Shown piece by piece: positions 1 to 9,367 of a DNA stretch of 64,000 bases. Both the position numbers and the translations under genes were made by a program. The stretch comes from Pseudomonas sp. (GTDB lineage Bacteria; Pseudomonadota; Gammaproteobacteria; Pseudomonadales; Pseudomonadaceae). The stretch is from the NCBI RefSeq assembly GCF_030683065.1, contig NZ_JAUXMX010000061.1:107343-171342 (forward strand). The letters are read 5' to 3'. The number at the start of each line of letters is the position of its first letter. Position 1 is the stretch's first letter. The notes under the pieces were generated by a model. The model ran no database searches, was not told the DNA's origin, and worked only from the letters and a program-made list of their open reading frames with translations.

Positions 1-27
1 CAGGACCAAAGCTACTCGCTTAGTCAT
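1..27 (-). CDS. 5' end of a divergent gene, possibly patatin-like phospholipase (partial)
   Basis: Read on the minus strand, an ATG at 27 opens a frame MTKRVALVL that runs off the window edge. A GGAG and a GAG lie a few bases before the ATG. The peptide resembles the start of bacterial patatin-like proteins, in which the G-x-G-x-x-G oxyanion motif would come next, but only nine residues are visible. The identification is therefore a guess from the N-terminus. It is divergent from selD, with a gap of 112 bp that must hold both promoters. Confidence 0.45.
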
Positions 28-139
28 CTTCTCAATCTCCGTAAGGCATTGTTTTATCAACATACCGCGCGCGGATCAGAAGCGCCAAGGCCGTATTTGC
101 TAGAATGCCGCCGCCTGTCGACGATATGAGTGAGATTTT

Positions 140-1174
140 ATGAGCGAGCCGATCCGTTTGACCCAGTACAGCCACGGCGCTGGCTGTGGGTGCAAAATTT
201 CCCCCAAGGTGCTGGATGTGATCCTGGCGGGCAGTGGTGCGCAGAATCTCGACCCGAATCTGTGGGTAGGTAATGCCTCGCGTGACGACGCGGCGGTCTA
301 CGCCATCGATGCAGAACGCGGAGTGGTGTCGACCACCGATTTTTTCATGCCGATTGTCGACGACCCTTTCGATTTCGGTCGAATCGCTGCGACCAACGCG
401 ATCAGCGACATTTACGCCATGGGCGCCGACCCGCTGATGGCCATCGCCATTCTCGGCTGGCCAGTCAATGTTCTGGCCCCTGAAGTGGCTCGCGAGGTGA
501 TTCGCGGTGCTCGCGCGATTTGTGACCAGGCCGGTATCCCGCTGGCTGGCGGGCACTCCATCGATGCGCCTGAGCCGATCTTTGGCCTGGCTGTGACCGG
601 CCTGGTAGAAAAGCGCCACATGAAACGCAACGACACTGCCACGGCCGGCTGCAAGCTGTACCTGAGCAAACCCCTGGGTATCGGCATCCTCACCACCGCA
701 GAAAAACAGGCCAAGCTGCGCACTGAGGACATCGGCCTGGCGCGCGACTGGATGTGCACCCTGAACAAGCCTGGCAGTCGTTTCGGCAAGCTTGCCGGGG
801 TGACTGCGATGACCGACGTCACCGGTTTTGGCCTGCTTGGCCACCTGGTTGAGATGGCGGACGGCAGTGGCCTGACCGCGCGGGTTGAGTTCGCCAAGGT
901 ACCGCGACTGGCCAGCGCCGAGTATTACCTGGAGCAAGGCTGCATACCCGGCGGCACCCAGCGTAATTTCGACAGTTACGGCGACAAGATCGCGCCGCTT
1001 CCCGAGCTGTACAAACTCCTGCTGTGCGACCCGCAAACCAGCGGCGGCCTGCTGATTGCAGTGACAGCCGAGGGCGAGGCGGAGTTTCTCACCGTTGCCG
1101 CCGAACTGGACCTGGCACTTGAGCCAATCGGCCAGCTGTTCGAGCGACAGCGCTACGCAGTCGAGGTGCTGTGA
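140..1174 (+). CDS. selD: selenide, water dikinase (selenophosphate synthase)
   Basis: SelD makes selenophosphate, AMP and phosphate from selenide and ATP. Selenophosphate is the selenium donor for selenocysteine and for 2-selenouridine in tRNA. The 344-residue protein has the family N-terminal motif HGAGCGCK at residues 12-19; Cys16 and Lys19 align with the essential Cys17 and Lys20 of E. coli SelD. The enzyme uses Cys here rather than selenocysteine. AIRS-type ATP-binding segments follow, including GGHSIDAPEPIFGL and DVTGFGLLGHL. The length is close to E. coli (347). A TGAGTGAG stretch precedes the ATG. The stop overlaps the start of mnmH, the usual partner that uses the selenophosphate, so the two form an operon. 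Confidence 0.97.
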   Translation: MSEPIRLTQYSHGAGCGCKISPKVLDVILAGSGAQNLDPNLWVGNASRDDAAVYAIDAERGVVSTTDFFMPIVDDPFDFGRIAATNAISDIYAMGADPLMAIAILGWPVNVLAPEVAREVIRGARAICDQAGIPLAGGHSIDAPEPIFGLAVTGLVEKRHMKRNDTATAGCKLYLSKPLGIGILTTAEKQAKLRTEDIGLARDWMCTLNKPGSRFGKLAGVTAMTDVTGFGLLGHLVEMADGSGLTARVEFAKVPRLASAEYYLEQGCIPGGTQRNFDSYGDKIAPLPELYKLLLCDPQTSGGLLIAVTAEGEAEFLTVAAELDLALEPIGQLFERQRYAVEVL

Positions 1175-2274
1175 TGCGCGACAACACCCATGACTACCGC
1201 CAGCTGTTTCTCGGCGGCGTGCCGATGATGGATGCCCGTGCCCCAGTGGAGTTCGCCAAGGGCGCGTTTCCCGGGGTGCTCAACCTGCCGTTGATGGACG
1301 ACAGTGAGCGGCAGAGAGTGGGTACCTGCTACAAACAGCAGGGCCAGCAAGCGGCCATCGAACTGGGTCATCAATTGGTCAGCGGTGCGCTCAAGGCCGA
1401 GCGCATCGAGGCTTGGGCGACCTTTGCCAGGGCCAACCCCGAAGGCTATCTGTATTGTTTTCGCGGTGGCCTGCGCTCGCAGATCGTCCAGCAATGGCTG
1501 AAAAGCGAAGCGGGCATCGAGTACCCGCGGGTGATCGGCGGCTACAAGGCGATGCGCACCTTCCTCCTGGAAACCACCCAGCAGGCGACGGAGCAATGCG
1601 ACTTGATTCTGGTTGGCGGCATGACCGGCACCGGCAAGACCGAGGTGATTGCGCAACTCGACAACAGCCTGGATCTGGAAGGCCATGCCAATCACCGCGG
1701 TTCCAGCTTCGGTAAGCGCGCCACGATCCAGCCGACGCAGATCGACTTCGAAAACGCCCTGGCCATCGACATCCTGAGAAAGCGCGCGGCGGGTATCCAG
1801 CAGCTCGTGCTCGAGGATGAGGGCCGTATTATTGGTAAGAGCGCCTTGCCGCTGGGGCTCTACCAGGAGATGCAGGCATCGCCCATGGTTTGGCTCGAAG
1901 ACAGCGTGGCAGGGCGGGTTGAGCGTATTCTCAAGGATTACGTGACTGACCTTTGCGCCGAATTTGTCGCCTTATATGGCCCCTCAGAGGGTTTCAAGGC
2001 CTTCGCTGAGCGCCTGCAGCAGAGTCTGGCGAATATCCTCAAACGCCTGGGTGGTGAGCGCTACCAGCGTCTGGCGGCGATCATGGATCAGGCTCTGCTG
2101 GAGCAGCAGAGTCTGGGCGTGGTGGATCTGCACCGTGGCTGGATCGAGGCGCTGCTGGTGGAGTATTACGACCCCATGTATGCCTTCCAACGGGAGAACA
2201 AGGCCGGACGGATCGAGTTCGTGGGCGAACAGGCTGACGTAGTGGCGTTCTTGCGTCAGCGCGGCCATCCTTAG
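1174..2274 (+). CDS. mnmH: tRNA 2-selenouridine synthase
   Basis: MnmH (SelU, YbbB) replaces sulfur with selenium in 2-thiouridine at the wobble base of Lys, Glu and Gln tRNAs, using selenophosphate from SelD, and can also geranylate the thiouridine. The N-terminal rhodanese domain has its active Cys at about residue 95 in CFRGGLRS. It is followed by a P-loop GMTGTGKT at about 149-156. The length of 366 residues matches the family (E. coli 364). I chose the ATG at 1174, which overlaps the selD stop as TGATG; a GTG at 1171 in the same frame is also possible. Coupled translation with selD is likely. Confidence 0.96.
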   Translation: MRDNTHDYRQLFLGGVPMMDARAPVEFAKGAFPGVLNLPLMDDSERQRVGTCYKQQGQQAAIELGHQLVSGALKAERIEAWATFARANPEGYLYCFRGGLRSQIVQQWLKSEAGIEYPRVIGGYKAMRTFLLETTQQATEQCDLILVGGMTGTGKTEVIAQLDNSLDLEGHANHRGSSFGKRATIQPTQIDFENALAIDILRKRAAGIQQLVLEDEGRIIGKSALPLGLYQEMQASPMVWLEDSVAGRVERILKDYVTDLCAEFVALYGPSEGFKAFAERLQQSLANILKRLGGERYQRLAAIMDQALLEQQSLGVVDLHRGWIEALLVEYYDPMYAFQRENKAGRIEFVGEQADVVAFLRQRGHP

Positions 2275-2368
2275 TGGGTTGATTGTCGGTGAGGGTTGGC
2301 ACTTTTCTGCTCTGCGGCCGTCATATTTCGAGCATCTGCTTATTTCCCCATATCAAGGAGTGCGCAAC

Positions 2369-2647
2369 ATGAAAGCCTGGATTTTGCTACCGATGGTCAT
2401 GCTGGTGCTGGCCGGTTGTGCCGGTAAAACTGCTTATCGCGATAGTTGTGCCAATCAACTGAATGCAGCCTGGTCCGAGCTGGATCTGGCCAAGGCCGAA
2501 GGCTTTGCTGGCACCGTTAGTTACTCAAAGGCTTTGTCGTTATTGACCGCGGCGAAAACCCAGCAGCAGTTCGAAGGCTACAAGGGTTGCACCAGTAAAG
2601 CTGAGCGGGCACGTTTCTACATACGCGAGTCACGCGCCGGCCGTTAG
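2369..2647 (+). CDS. small lipoprotein of unknown function
   Basis: A 92-residue protein starts with a lipoprotein signal: MKAW, a hydrophobic stretch, then the lipobox L14-A15-G16-C17. An AAGGAG sits eight bases before the ATG, which fixes this start over the longer upstream frame that begins with TTG. The mature part has two more Cys (in DSCANQ and GCTSKA), which may pair in the periplasm, and a short amphipathic region. After Cys17 comes Ala, so sorting to the outer membrane is expected. I do not recognise a domain. It follows mnmH by 94 bp and precedes bcsG; nothing ties it to either. Confidence 0.8.
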   Translation: MKAWILLPMVMLVLAGCAGKTAYRDSCANQLNAAWSELDLAKAEGFAGTVSYSKALSLLTAAKTQQQFEGYKGCTSKAERARFYIRESRAGR

Positions 2648-2819
2648 CTGCCCCGGCAGCCGTCTCGATTGCTCTGCGATAAGTCCGATAAACAAGCCCG
2701 TTAGGATTTGCCTTTTTCCAATCAGCAGCAATGCTTAAAGCATGAGTGCAGTTTTTGCTCGCCAGGGCGCAGCAGCAGTAAGACCGCATATAGCCGCGTT
2801 GACTAATTGGGGATTGGCT

Positions 2820-4469
2820 ATGCAGCAGAGCAGCGCTGTGGTGTTACCGGCTGCCATGAGTTCCTGGCGTGGTTTGGGCTTGTGGAATTTCTACTTCATT
2901 ACCAAGTTGGTTTTGCTTTGGTACGGCCAGCTAAATTTTCATGCCCTTGAGAATCTGGCCTTCGCCGCTTTTCTGCTATTTCCGTTGTCGCCGCATTGGT
3001 TGCACCGGCTGCGACATGTGCTGGCCATACCGCTGGGCGTAGCCCTTTACTATTACGACAGCTGGCTGCCACCGTTCAGTCGCCTGCTCGCCAACTCCGC
3101 CCAGGTCGGCCAGTTCAGCGCCGACTATATGCTTGAGTTGGCAGGGCGCTTCATCAACCCGACCTGGCTGGCCGCGGGGTTGATCTTGCTGGTCGGCTAC
3201 CTGTTCATCAGTCAGTGGATCAGGGTGACCAGTTTCACTGTGGCGACGCTGGTGCTGGTCCTGGTGCTGGGCAATAGCCAATTGTTCGTGCCGCAGCAGG
3301 CGACCGTTGCGGTGCGCCTGTCGACTGCGGTAAGCGGCGCACCTGTTGCAGGCGATGCGGCGCCAGTCGTGATCGATGATGCTTTTCTGAACGCGGCCCT
3401 GGACGACTTCTATACGCGCCAGGGCCAGCAGGTGACGCAATTCCCGAGTGCGCTGGCGGCTGATGCCTTACCCGTTGATGTGCTCATGTTGAATATCTGC
3501 TCCCTGGCCTGGGACGATCTTGATGAGTCAGGCATGCGCCAACATCCACTGTGGGCCAAGATGGATATCCTCTTCGATGATTTCAACTCCGCAGCCACCT
3601 ACAGCGGCCCGGCAGTACTGCGCTTGTTGCGCGCCAGTTGTGGCCAGGCGTCGAATGCTGATCTGTATCGCCCCGGGGCCAAGCAATGCTTCCTGTTCGA
3701 AAACCTCAAGCAGTTGGGTTACACCGATGGTCTGCTGCTCAATCACACGGGTCGCTTCGACAACATGCTCGGTCTGCTGCGTGACGGTGGTCGCTTGCAA
3801 GCTGAGGCCAGCCCGTTCGGCGAATTACGCCCGGCATTGACCGGATTCGACGGCTCGCCGATCTATCGCGATCGCGATGTGCTGACGCAGTGGTGGCAGC
3901 AGCGGCTGAGTTCTGGCTCGCCGCGTGAGGCGTTGTTCTACAACTCGATCACCTTGCACGATGGTAATCGGCGGCTGGACAAGGTCACTGGCAAGGCCGT
4001 CAGCGCAGACTACAAGGTCAGCCTAAACCAGGTGCTGGATGACCTCGACAGTTTCATCGAGCATTTACAAGCATCTGCCAAGCCCGTGCTGCTGGTCATC
4101 GTCGCCGAACATGGTGCGGCCCTGCGCGGTGATCTGATGCAGGTCAAGGGCATGCGCGAGATTCCCAGTCCGACGGTTACCCATGTTCCGGCTGGGATCA
4201 AACTGATCAATGCCAAGGCGCAGCTGCCCCAGCAGCCGCTGCATATTCAGGCGCCGAGTAGCTATCAGGCCTTGTCTGAGCTGATTGCGCGGCTGGTTGA
4301 TGGTGAGGCCTACCGCACTGCAGACTTCGACCTGCTTGGCGTGACTCGGGATCTACCGGGGCTGGATATGGTAGTGGCGGAAAACGAGGGCAGTGTCATG
4401 GTGCGCCTGCACAACGAGCATTACCTGCGCATGGAAAACCAGGGCTGGATTCCTTATCCGCAACGTTGA
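2820..4469 (+). CDS. bcsG: cellulose phosphoethanolamine transferase BcsG
   Basis: BcsG moves phosphoethanolamine from phospholipid to secreted cellulose in the periplasm. The N-terminal ~150 residues hold several membrane helices beginning with the family opening SSWRGLGLWNFYF. The periplasmic alkaline-phosphatase-fold domain follows, with the probable nucleophile Ser262 in YSGPAVLRLLRASCGQ (Ser278 in E. coli) and the metal-site segment VAEHGAALRGD. I chose the ATG at 2820, giving 549 residues, because E. coli BcsG starts at the equivalent place and GGGG precedes it; an ATG at 2742 would add 26 residues without a good ribosome site. The gene converges on bcsC from the opposite strand. The usual partners bcsE and bcsF are not visible in the window. 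Confidence 0.94.
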   Translation: MQQSSAVVLPAAMSSWRGLGLWNFYFITKLVLLWYGQLNFHALENLAFAAFLLFPLSPHWLHRLRHVLAIPLGVALYYYDSWLPPFSRLLANSAQVGQFSADYMLELAGRFINPTWLAAGLILLVGYLFISQWIRVTSFTVATLVLVLVLGNSQLFVPQQATVAVRLSTAVSGAPVAGDAAPVVIDDAFLNAALDDFYTRQGQQVTQFPSALAADALPVDVLMLNICSLAWDDLDESGMRQHPLWAKMDILFDDFNSAATYSGPAVLRLLRASCGQASNADLYRPGAKQCFLFENLKQLGYTDGLLLNHTGRFDNMLGLLRDGGRLQAEASPFGELRPALTGFDGSPIYRDRDVLTQWWQQRLSSGSPREALFYNSITLHDGNRRLDKVTGKAVSADYKVSLNQVLDDLDSFIEHLQASAKPVLLVIVAEHGAALRGDLMQVKGMREIPSPTVTHVPAGIKLINAKAQLPQQPLHIQAPSSYQALSELIARLVDGEAYRTADFDLLGVTRDLPGLDMVVAENEGSVMVRLHNEHYLRMENQGWIPYPQR

Positions 4470-4772
4470 GAGTATAAGGCGCAAGCCCGCGCAGTCTTGG
4501 GCCTGCTGACACCTTGTCGGGGTCCACTGGGCTCGAATGACTCAACTACCGGCGCTCCGCCAGCGGGCGCCGCTGATCTACTCGCTTACCAATCTCGCGC
4601 GGGAGAGGACTTTAGCCGCGACAGACCGTGCAGGCGCTGAAAGCATCGCCGCTGACGCCATGTTGGGTTACGCGGCGGTTCAAGGCCGAATTGGATTCAG
4701 CATAGGCGCCCGCCGCTAACCCAACCTACGCTGTTTCGGGATTTCATGGTTGTCGTGACCTAGCCAAAAACA
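4470..4772. other. intergenic gap between bcsG and bcsC
   Basis: These bases separate the convergent bcsG and bcsC genes. Besides the inverted repeat at 4662-4725 I see no gene. A 60-codon open frame here (4537-4719) is made largely of the repeat and has no ribosome site, so I do not call it. Confidence 0.6.
4662..4725. repeat. intergenic inverted repeat of the GTTGGGTT type
   Basis: The left arm GTTGGGTTACGCGGCGG (4662-4678) and the right arm CCGCCGCTAACCCAAC (4710-4725) are reverse complements apart from one inserted base. The outer core GTTGGGTT/AACCCAAC recurs at 48853-48916, so this looks like a dispersed intergenic element. No coding role is apparent. Confidence 0.7.
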
Positions 4773-4800
4773 AGCCTGCATCACGGCAGTGATGCGGGCT
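4773..4800 (-). terminator. Rho-independent terminator of the bcs operon
   Basis: A 12-bp stem (AGCCTGCATCAC / GTGATGCGGGCT, one wobble pair) with a GGCA loop lies just past the bcsC stop. On the minus strand it is followed by TTGTTTTTGG. It probably ends the bcsRQABZC transcript; on the plus strand the T-run is poor. Confidence 0.75.
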
Positions 4801-4818
4801 TTGTGCCGTTGCAGTGGT

Positions 4819-7800
4819 TCAATTGAACTGGGCGTATTCCTCCAGCGGTTCCAGAGGCATCTTCAGGTCGCCATCCCAGGGGGCGAAGCTGTAGCGTAGA
4901 TAGAGCAGGGCGCCGCGTGGCTCGTAGTCGCTGCCCACCGAGCGCTCCATGCCGAGCATGCCGCCCACAAACCAGTTCGGGGTCAGTCGCCGTTCTGCCG
5001 AGAAACTGAAGCGGTAACTGAATCCGTCGCTGCGCCCGCCCTGGAAAATCGGGTTGCCGGCTTCGCTTTGCAAGTCGCGGCGGGTCGGGAAGTAGGGCGA
5101 ATCGTCGTTGCGCGACCAGGAAAAACCTGTCGATGCCTCGGCATAGATCGACCAGTCGCCCCAGCGCTGGGCATAGTTGATTGGCACTGAGAGTGAGCGG
5201 TATTGCTGCGGGCTGTAATAACCGCCTTGGCCGAAGGTGTAGCCGCTAAGGTCTTTCTGGTAATGCCAATACATGGCGTTGCCGCCGATGCGTAGGCGCC
5301 GATCCGGCTCGTCGATGATTCGGAAGTAGACTCCGGCCATCAACCGGTAGCGGTCGTTGTCCTCGACGTTCTTGCCCGTCAGGCGATGTGCCTGCAGGCT
5401 CGACCAGATCCCATAACTGCCGCCCTCGTCGTAGCTCAGGCCTAGGCGAATGCCGTTGCTGCGTACGCCGCCCCAGGTTTCGCCGGTGCGCGGGTCCTCG
5501 GTGCCGGCGAATGACAGCAGCGAATTGTTCAGGGCGCGGCGCGAGACGTCCAGGGTCCAGCCGAGCTTGGCCAGGTCGCCTCTGATGCGGATGCCACCGA
5601 CCACATCCTCCACCGGGAAGCCCAGTGGGGTGGTGCCGATGTCCCACTCCAGGCGTTCGCCGCGCCAGCCAATGGCCAGCGCAGTGCCTGCTTCGCGCTG
5701 GTTTCGGTCGCCCTGGTCGCAGGCTTCGCCGCGTTGCTGGCAGATGAGCACGCTGCCGAAATCGTCGGCGTCGAGCAGGTTGTCAAAGCTGCCGCTGTCC
5801 ATGGTCACCTGCTCGGCGCGCAGGAAGCCCCGGCCGCTGCCCAGCGGTTGCGCCACTTCGGCGATCAGGTAGCCGGCCTGTAGATCGGAGAAGCCGGGCG
5901 TACCTTTGCTCTCTAGGTAGCTGTATTGCACGGTGGCGGTGGGCGCCTGGTGCAGGTAGAGCTCGGCGGAGTCGCGGCGAATGCTGCGCTTGAGCCAGTC
6001 GTCTTCGTCATTGCTGCGGGTGCTGCGGGTGAATGCCAGGGTATCTTCCGACGCCAGGGCGATGCCGCTGCTGCGCATGGCTTCGCGGTAGGCCGCCAAT
6101 GCCTCTTGTGGCTGGCCGCCGGCCAGGGCCAGGCGACCGCTGTCGCGCCAGATCCAGGGGTCCTGCGGGGCAGCGAGACGAGCCTGGATCATCGCTTGCT
6201 CGGCCTTGGTCTGCTCGCCGAGTTGCAGCCAGAGATTGGCGATACGCCGCTGCTGGCTGGGTGAAGGGGTGGCAGGGGCAAACGCATCGAGGCGTTGCTG
6301 AACATCGGTATCGCGACGCTGCTGGGCCAGCTCGATCAGGCTGAGTTCGGCTTCGCTGTTGTGCGGTTCGAGTTGCTGAGCCAGTCGGTACTGACGCTCT
6401 GCCTCTGCTCGGTTACCTCGCCGTTCGGCCCATTCGCCGAGGGTCAGGGGGATGGCAACCTCTTCTGGAAAGTGGCGTTGCTGCGCCTTGAGGTAGTCGC
6501 TGGCCGCGTGCTCACGGCCTTGGGCGTGCATCTGGCGTGCATTATCCATGGTCTGGGCGAAGCGCAAGCGCCGATCAAGGGCGCGCATGCCGTCGTCCCA
6601 CGTGGTCCTGGGCACCGTGGCCAGGCTGGCCAGGGCTTGCTGGGGGCGATCCTGGCTGGCCAGAAACAGGCTATGGGCATAGCGCGAGGCCGGATCGTAA
6701 GGCGCGCGCAGCAGCAGGCCGGCAAAACTCTGCTCGGCAGCCGGGTCATCGAGTTGCACCCGGGCCTTGGCCAGGTCGTAGGCGATCCAGGGGTTGTCTG
6801 GTTGCAGGCGCAGGGCCTGATCGAGCAGGTGCTTGGCGGTGGCCCAGCGTTGCTGGTCGGCGTGTTGTTGGGCCTGGGTTGTCAACTGGGCAGCTTGCAG
6901 ACGGTTCAATTCGGGCTCGAAGCGTTGGCGCTGGTCGGCCGGTAAGGTAGCGATGATTTCCCGTGCGCGTTCGGGTTGGCTGGCGCTATAGAGGTTGATC
7001 AGGCCGCGTTTAGCCGCAGCATTATTGCGGTCGCGAGCCAATGCCGCCTGGTAGTGCCTTTCGGCGCCCGCCATGTCGTTGCGCCTGGCCTGGATATAGC
7101 CAAGGCCGTTGTGTGGTTCGGCGGCATTGGACTTGAGTGTGGCTGCCTGCTGGTAAAGCTGCGCGGCGCGCTCAAGCTGACCTTGCTCAACGGCAACTTC
7201 AGCCTCCTTCAGGGTGGCCCAGAAGCGTGATTCAGTGATCAGGGTTTGCCATTTGCCCATGTTATCGATGTTTTCCTCGTGGCTGCGAGCCTGTTCATAC
7301 AGCGTCAAGGCCTCCTGTTGCCGCCCTTGGCGCTGGCGCAGCAGACCCAGTGCGCCGAGGGTTTGTGAATCCGTCGGAAAACCCTTGAGTGCCAGTTGCA
7401 GGTCGCGCTCGATGGCCGGGTAGGCCTGTGAACCGCTTTCGAGATTGCCCAGGGCGCGCTGCTTGGCCTGGAAGGAGGGGTTGCCGAGCAACGCTTCCTG
7501 TTCAGCCAAAGATTGTCTGGCGATCTCGTCGGCCTCGGGGTACTGCGTGAGGTAGCGGCGCCACAAGGCGGCGCTGCGCTCGTTGACGGGGAGCCGTTCG
7601 AGACGGTCTTGCCAGACGCTGGCAACGCCCGCTCGGGCATAGGGGTCGCTGGACAGCTTCTCCAGATCGGCGTGGGCGGCCTCGCTGTACGGGTCGCGCG
7701 CCAGGCGTTGTCTGGCCAGGGCCAGGCGAAAACTGCTGCTGTACGGGTACTGCTCAACCAGCTGTTCCAAGCCCTGCAAGGCCCTGGCTTGACCGGTTGG

Positions 7801-8268
7801 GGCATTGGCCAGGGCCTGCCAGTACTCAAGGGCATGATCGCTACTGGGAAAACCGTGCTTGAACAGGCTGTCGTAAACCGCCAGCGCTTCCTCGGGGCGC
7901 CCCGCGCGCGCCAGCAGGCGAGCCTGCTGCAGGTGTTGCTTGGCCTCGGGTTCGTTGATCGCCAAGTGCAGGCGGGCATGGGCGAGCGGCTCGCTGTCGG
8001 GGGCGCTGCGGTTGAGGCGTTCGAGAGAGGCTTGCGCTTCAGTCAGTTGATTCTTGCGCACTTGCAGGCGAATCAATGCCGCCAGGCCGTCGGGGTCGTC
8101 GGGGTTGAGCTTGAACAGTCGGTAGAGGCTTTCCTCGATCAACTCCACCTTGTTGCGGGACTCCCCGGTGCGTACCTGCTCCAGCAATTGCAAACGGGCT
8201 TCGCCGACATCGATGGCATGAATGCTGGTGCTCAGCAGCAGCAAGGCAAGCGGTAGGTGCCTGGTCAT
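4819..8268 (-). CDS. bcsC: cellulose synthase outer membrane subunit BcsC
   Basis: BcsC carries the nascent glucan through periplasm and outer membrane. The 1149-residue product begins with a signal peptide of about 18 residues (MTRHLPLALLLLSTSIHA). It then has some 750 residues of TPR-like helical repeats with the typical A/L/Y pattern (for example LYQQAATLKSNAAEPHNGLG). A C-terminal barrel domain of about 350 residues, rich in alternating aromatic strands, ends in EEYAQFN. E. coli BcsC has 1157 residues. The ATG at 8268 overlaps the bcsZ stop by four bases and has AGAGGA at good spacing. The ATG at 8274 would be too close to that site. It is the last gene of the operon. Confidence 0.96.
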   Translation of the reverse strand: MTRHLPLALLLLSTSIHAIDVGEARLQLLEQVRTGESRNKVELIEESLYRLFKLNPDDPDGLAALIRLQVRKNQLTEAQASLERLNRSAPDSEPLAHARLHLAINEPEAKQHLQQARLLARAGRPEEALAVYDSLFKHGFPSSDHALEYWQALANAPTGQARALQGLEQLVEQYPYSSSFRLALARQRLARDPYSEAAHADLEKLSSDPYARAGVASVWQDRLERLPVNERSAALWRRYLTQYPEADEIARQSLAEQEALLGNPSFQAKQRALGNLESGSQAYPAIERDLQLALKGFPTDSQTLGALGLLRQRQGRQQEALTLYEQARSHEENIDNMGKWQTLITESRFWATLKEAEVAVEQGQLERAAQLYQQAATLKSNAAEPHNGLGYIQARRNDMAGAERHYQAALARDRNNAAAKRGLINLYSASQPERAREIIATLPADQRQRFEPELNRLQAAQLTTQAQQHADQQRWATAKHLLDQALRLQPDNPWIAYDLAKARVQLDDPAAEQSFAGLLLRAPYDPASRYAHSLFLASQDRPQQALASLATVPRTTWDDGMRALDRRLRFAQTMDNARQMHAQGREHAASDYLKAQQRHFPEEVAIPLTLGEWAERRGNRAEAERQYRLAQQLEPHNSEAELSLIELAQQRRDTDVQQRLDAFAPATPSPSQQRRIANLWLQLGEQTKAEQAMIQARLAAPQDPWIWRDSGRLALAGGQPQEALAAYREAMRSSGIALASEDTLAFTRSTRSNDEDDWLKRSIRRDSAELYLHQAPTATVQYSYLESKGTPGFSDLQAGYLIAEVAQPLGSGRGFLRAEQVTMDSGSFDNLLDADDFGSVLICQQRGEACDQGDRNQREAGTALAIGWRGERLEWDIGTTPLGFPVEDVVGGIRIRGDLAKLGWTLDVSRRALNNSLLSFAGTEDPRTGETWGGVRSNGIRLGLSYDEGGSYGIWSSLQAHRLTGKNVEDNDRYRLMAGVYFRIIDEPDRRLRIGGNAMYWHYQKDLSGYTFGQGGYYSPQQYRSLSVPINYAQRWGDWSIYAEASTGFSWSRNDDSPYFPTRRDLQSEAGNPIFQGGRSDGFSYRFSFSAERRLTPNWFVGGMLGMERSVGSDYEPRGALLYLRYSFAPWDGDLKMPLEPLEEYAQFN

Positions 8269-9359
8269 GAGCATTCCTCTAATGACTGTGGTTGCAATGC
8301 ACCACGAGGTGAGAAGCGATAGCGCCCCTCGCTCCAGCCTTGGCCGAACAAACGCAGTACATGGTCGTAGTAGGCGTTCGCTTGCACGGGTTCTGCAGCC
8401 AGGCGAGCCAGTTGTTGTTGCAGCAGGTGCGGTTCTGCGACTCTGCTCAGCAAGGGCAGCAACGCCGCAGAGAATCCCGGTGGTCCTTGTCCTTCAGCCG
8501 CGCCGGTGAGGCTGTCGACGCGCAGGGGTGGGTAACCATGCCGCTGGATGTAGCGCAGCATTGGGCGAAATTGGTGGGTCAGGTTATCTGTTGGCTCCTG
8601 CATGCCGGCCCAGAGGTAGACGCGGATGGCGTCGTAGCTGCCCTGCCAGCCACTCTTGGCCGATGCCTGCCATTGTCCGTTGCGCCACTCGACCCAATCT
8701 GGGGCGAAGCCGCGGGCGCTGGTTTGTTCGAGCATGCGTTGGCTGGGCTCGAGCATCGCCGACCAGATGCTGTCTGGGTAGCGATGGGCAAAACTGTGCA
8801 GCAAGGGCAGGGGGGAGTAGCTGGGGTTGAGGGTCCAGTGGTCCTGCCCGCTAAAGCCTTTTGCTCCGGGAAGCAGCAGTGGCCCGAGTTGCGGCAGTTG
8901 GGCGACCTCATGCTGCTGAATCAGTGCCAGTTGCCGGGCGGACAGGCGTGAATACTCGTCGTGCTGCCAGAGTCTGCCGGCTTCCTGCAGGCTATAGGCC
9001 AGCCAGAGGTCGGCGTCTGCTGCAGAGTTGGCGTCGAGCACCTGCCATTGGCCGTCCGGGTTGCGCCCCCAGAGCCAGGCCGGCAAGTGCCGTTGCAGGT
9101 CGCCCTGGGCCAGGTTGTCTTCCAGCCAGCGCAGCAGGCGCTCAAAGGTATGCCGATCCTCAGCAACCAGGGCGAAGAACAGGGCATAGGCCTGGCCTTC
9201 CGAGGTGGTGATCGACCGTGAATCACTGCTGTCGATAACGCGCCCGCCGGTATCGACAAAACGTTGTTTGAACTGCTCCCACAATGGCCACTGGCAACTG
9301 GCATGCGCGGCATTGCCGAGCGGCAAAAGGACTAACAGCAAGATCATCCAGGGTTTCAT
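8265..9359 (-). CDS. bcsZ: periplasmic cellulase BcsZ (GH8 endoglucanase)
   Basis: BcsZ is a beta-1,4-endoglucanase that trims or releases glucan during cellulose export. The 364-residue protein has a signal peptide (about 20 residues ending NAAHA). Its glycoside hydrolase family 8 motifs include the acid Glu54 in ITTSEGQAYALFFAL (Glu55 in E. coli) and YDAIRVYLW, which carries the second catalytic acid. The ATG at 9359 has GAGGT six bases before it and starts eight bases after the bcsB stop. A longer frame upstream lies inside bcsB. It sits between bcsB and bcsC, as in E. coli. Confidence 0.96.
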   Translation of the reverse strand: MKPWMILLLVLLPLGNAAHASCQWPLWEQFKQRFVDTGGRVIDSSDSRSITTSEGQAYALFFALVAEDRHTFERLLRWLEDNLAQGDLQRHLPAWLWGRNPDGQWQVLDANSAADADLWLAYSLQEAGRLWQHDEYSRLSARQLALIQQHEVAQLPQLGPLLLPGAKGFSGQDHWTLNPSYSPLPLLHSFAHRYPDSIWSAMLEPSQRMLEQTSARGFAPDWVEWRNGQWQASAKSGWQGSYDAIRVYLWAGMQEPTDNLTHQFRPMLRYIQRHGYPPLRVDSLTGAAEGQGPPGFSAALLPLLSRVAEPHLLQQQLARLAAEPVQANAYYDHVLRLFGQGWSEGRYRFSPRGALQPQSLEECS

Positions 9360-9367
9360 CGCGCACC

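Noticed and set aside
4537..4719. 60-codon frame in the bcsG-bcsC gap
   Set aside because: It is built largely from the inverted repeat and has no ribosome site.
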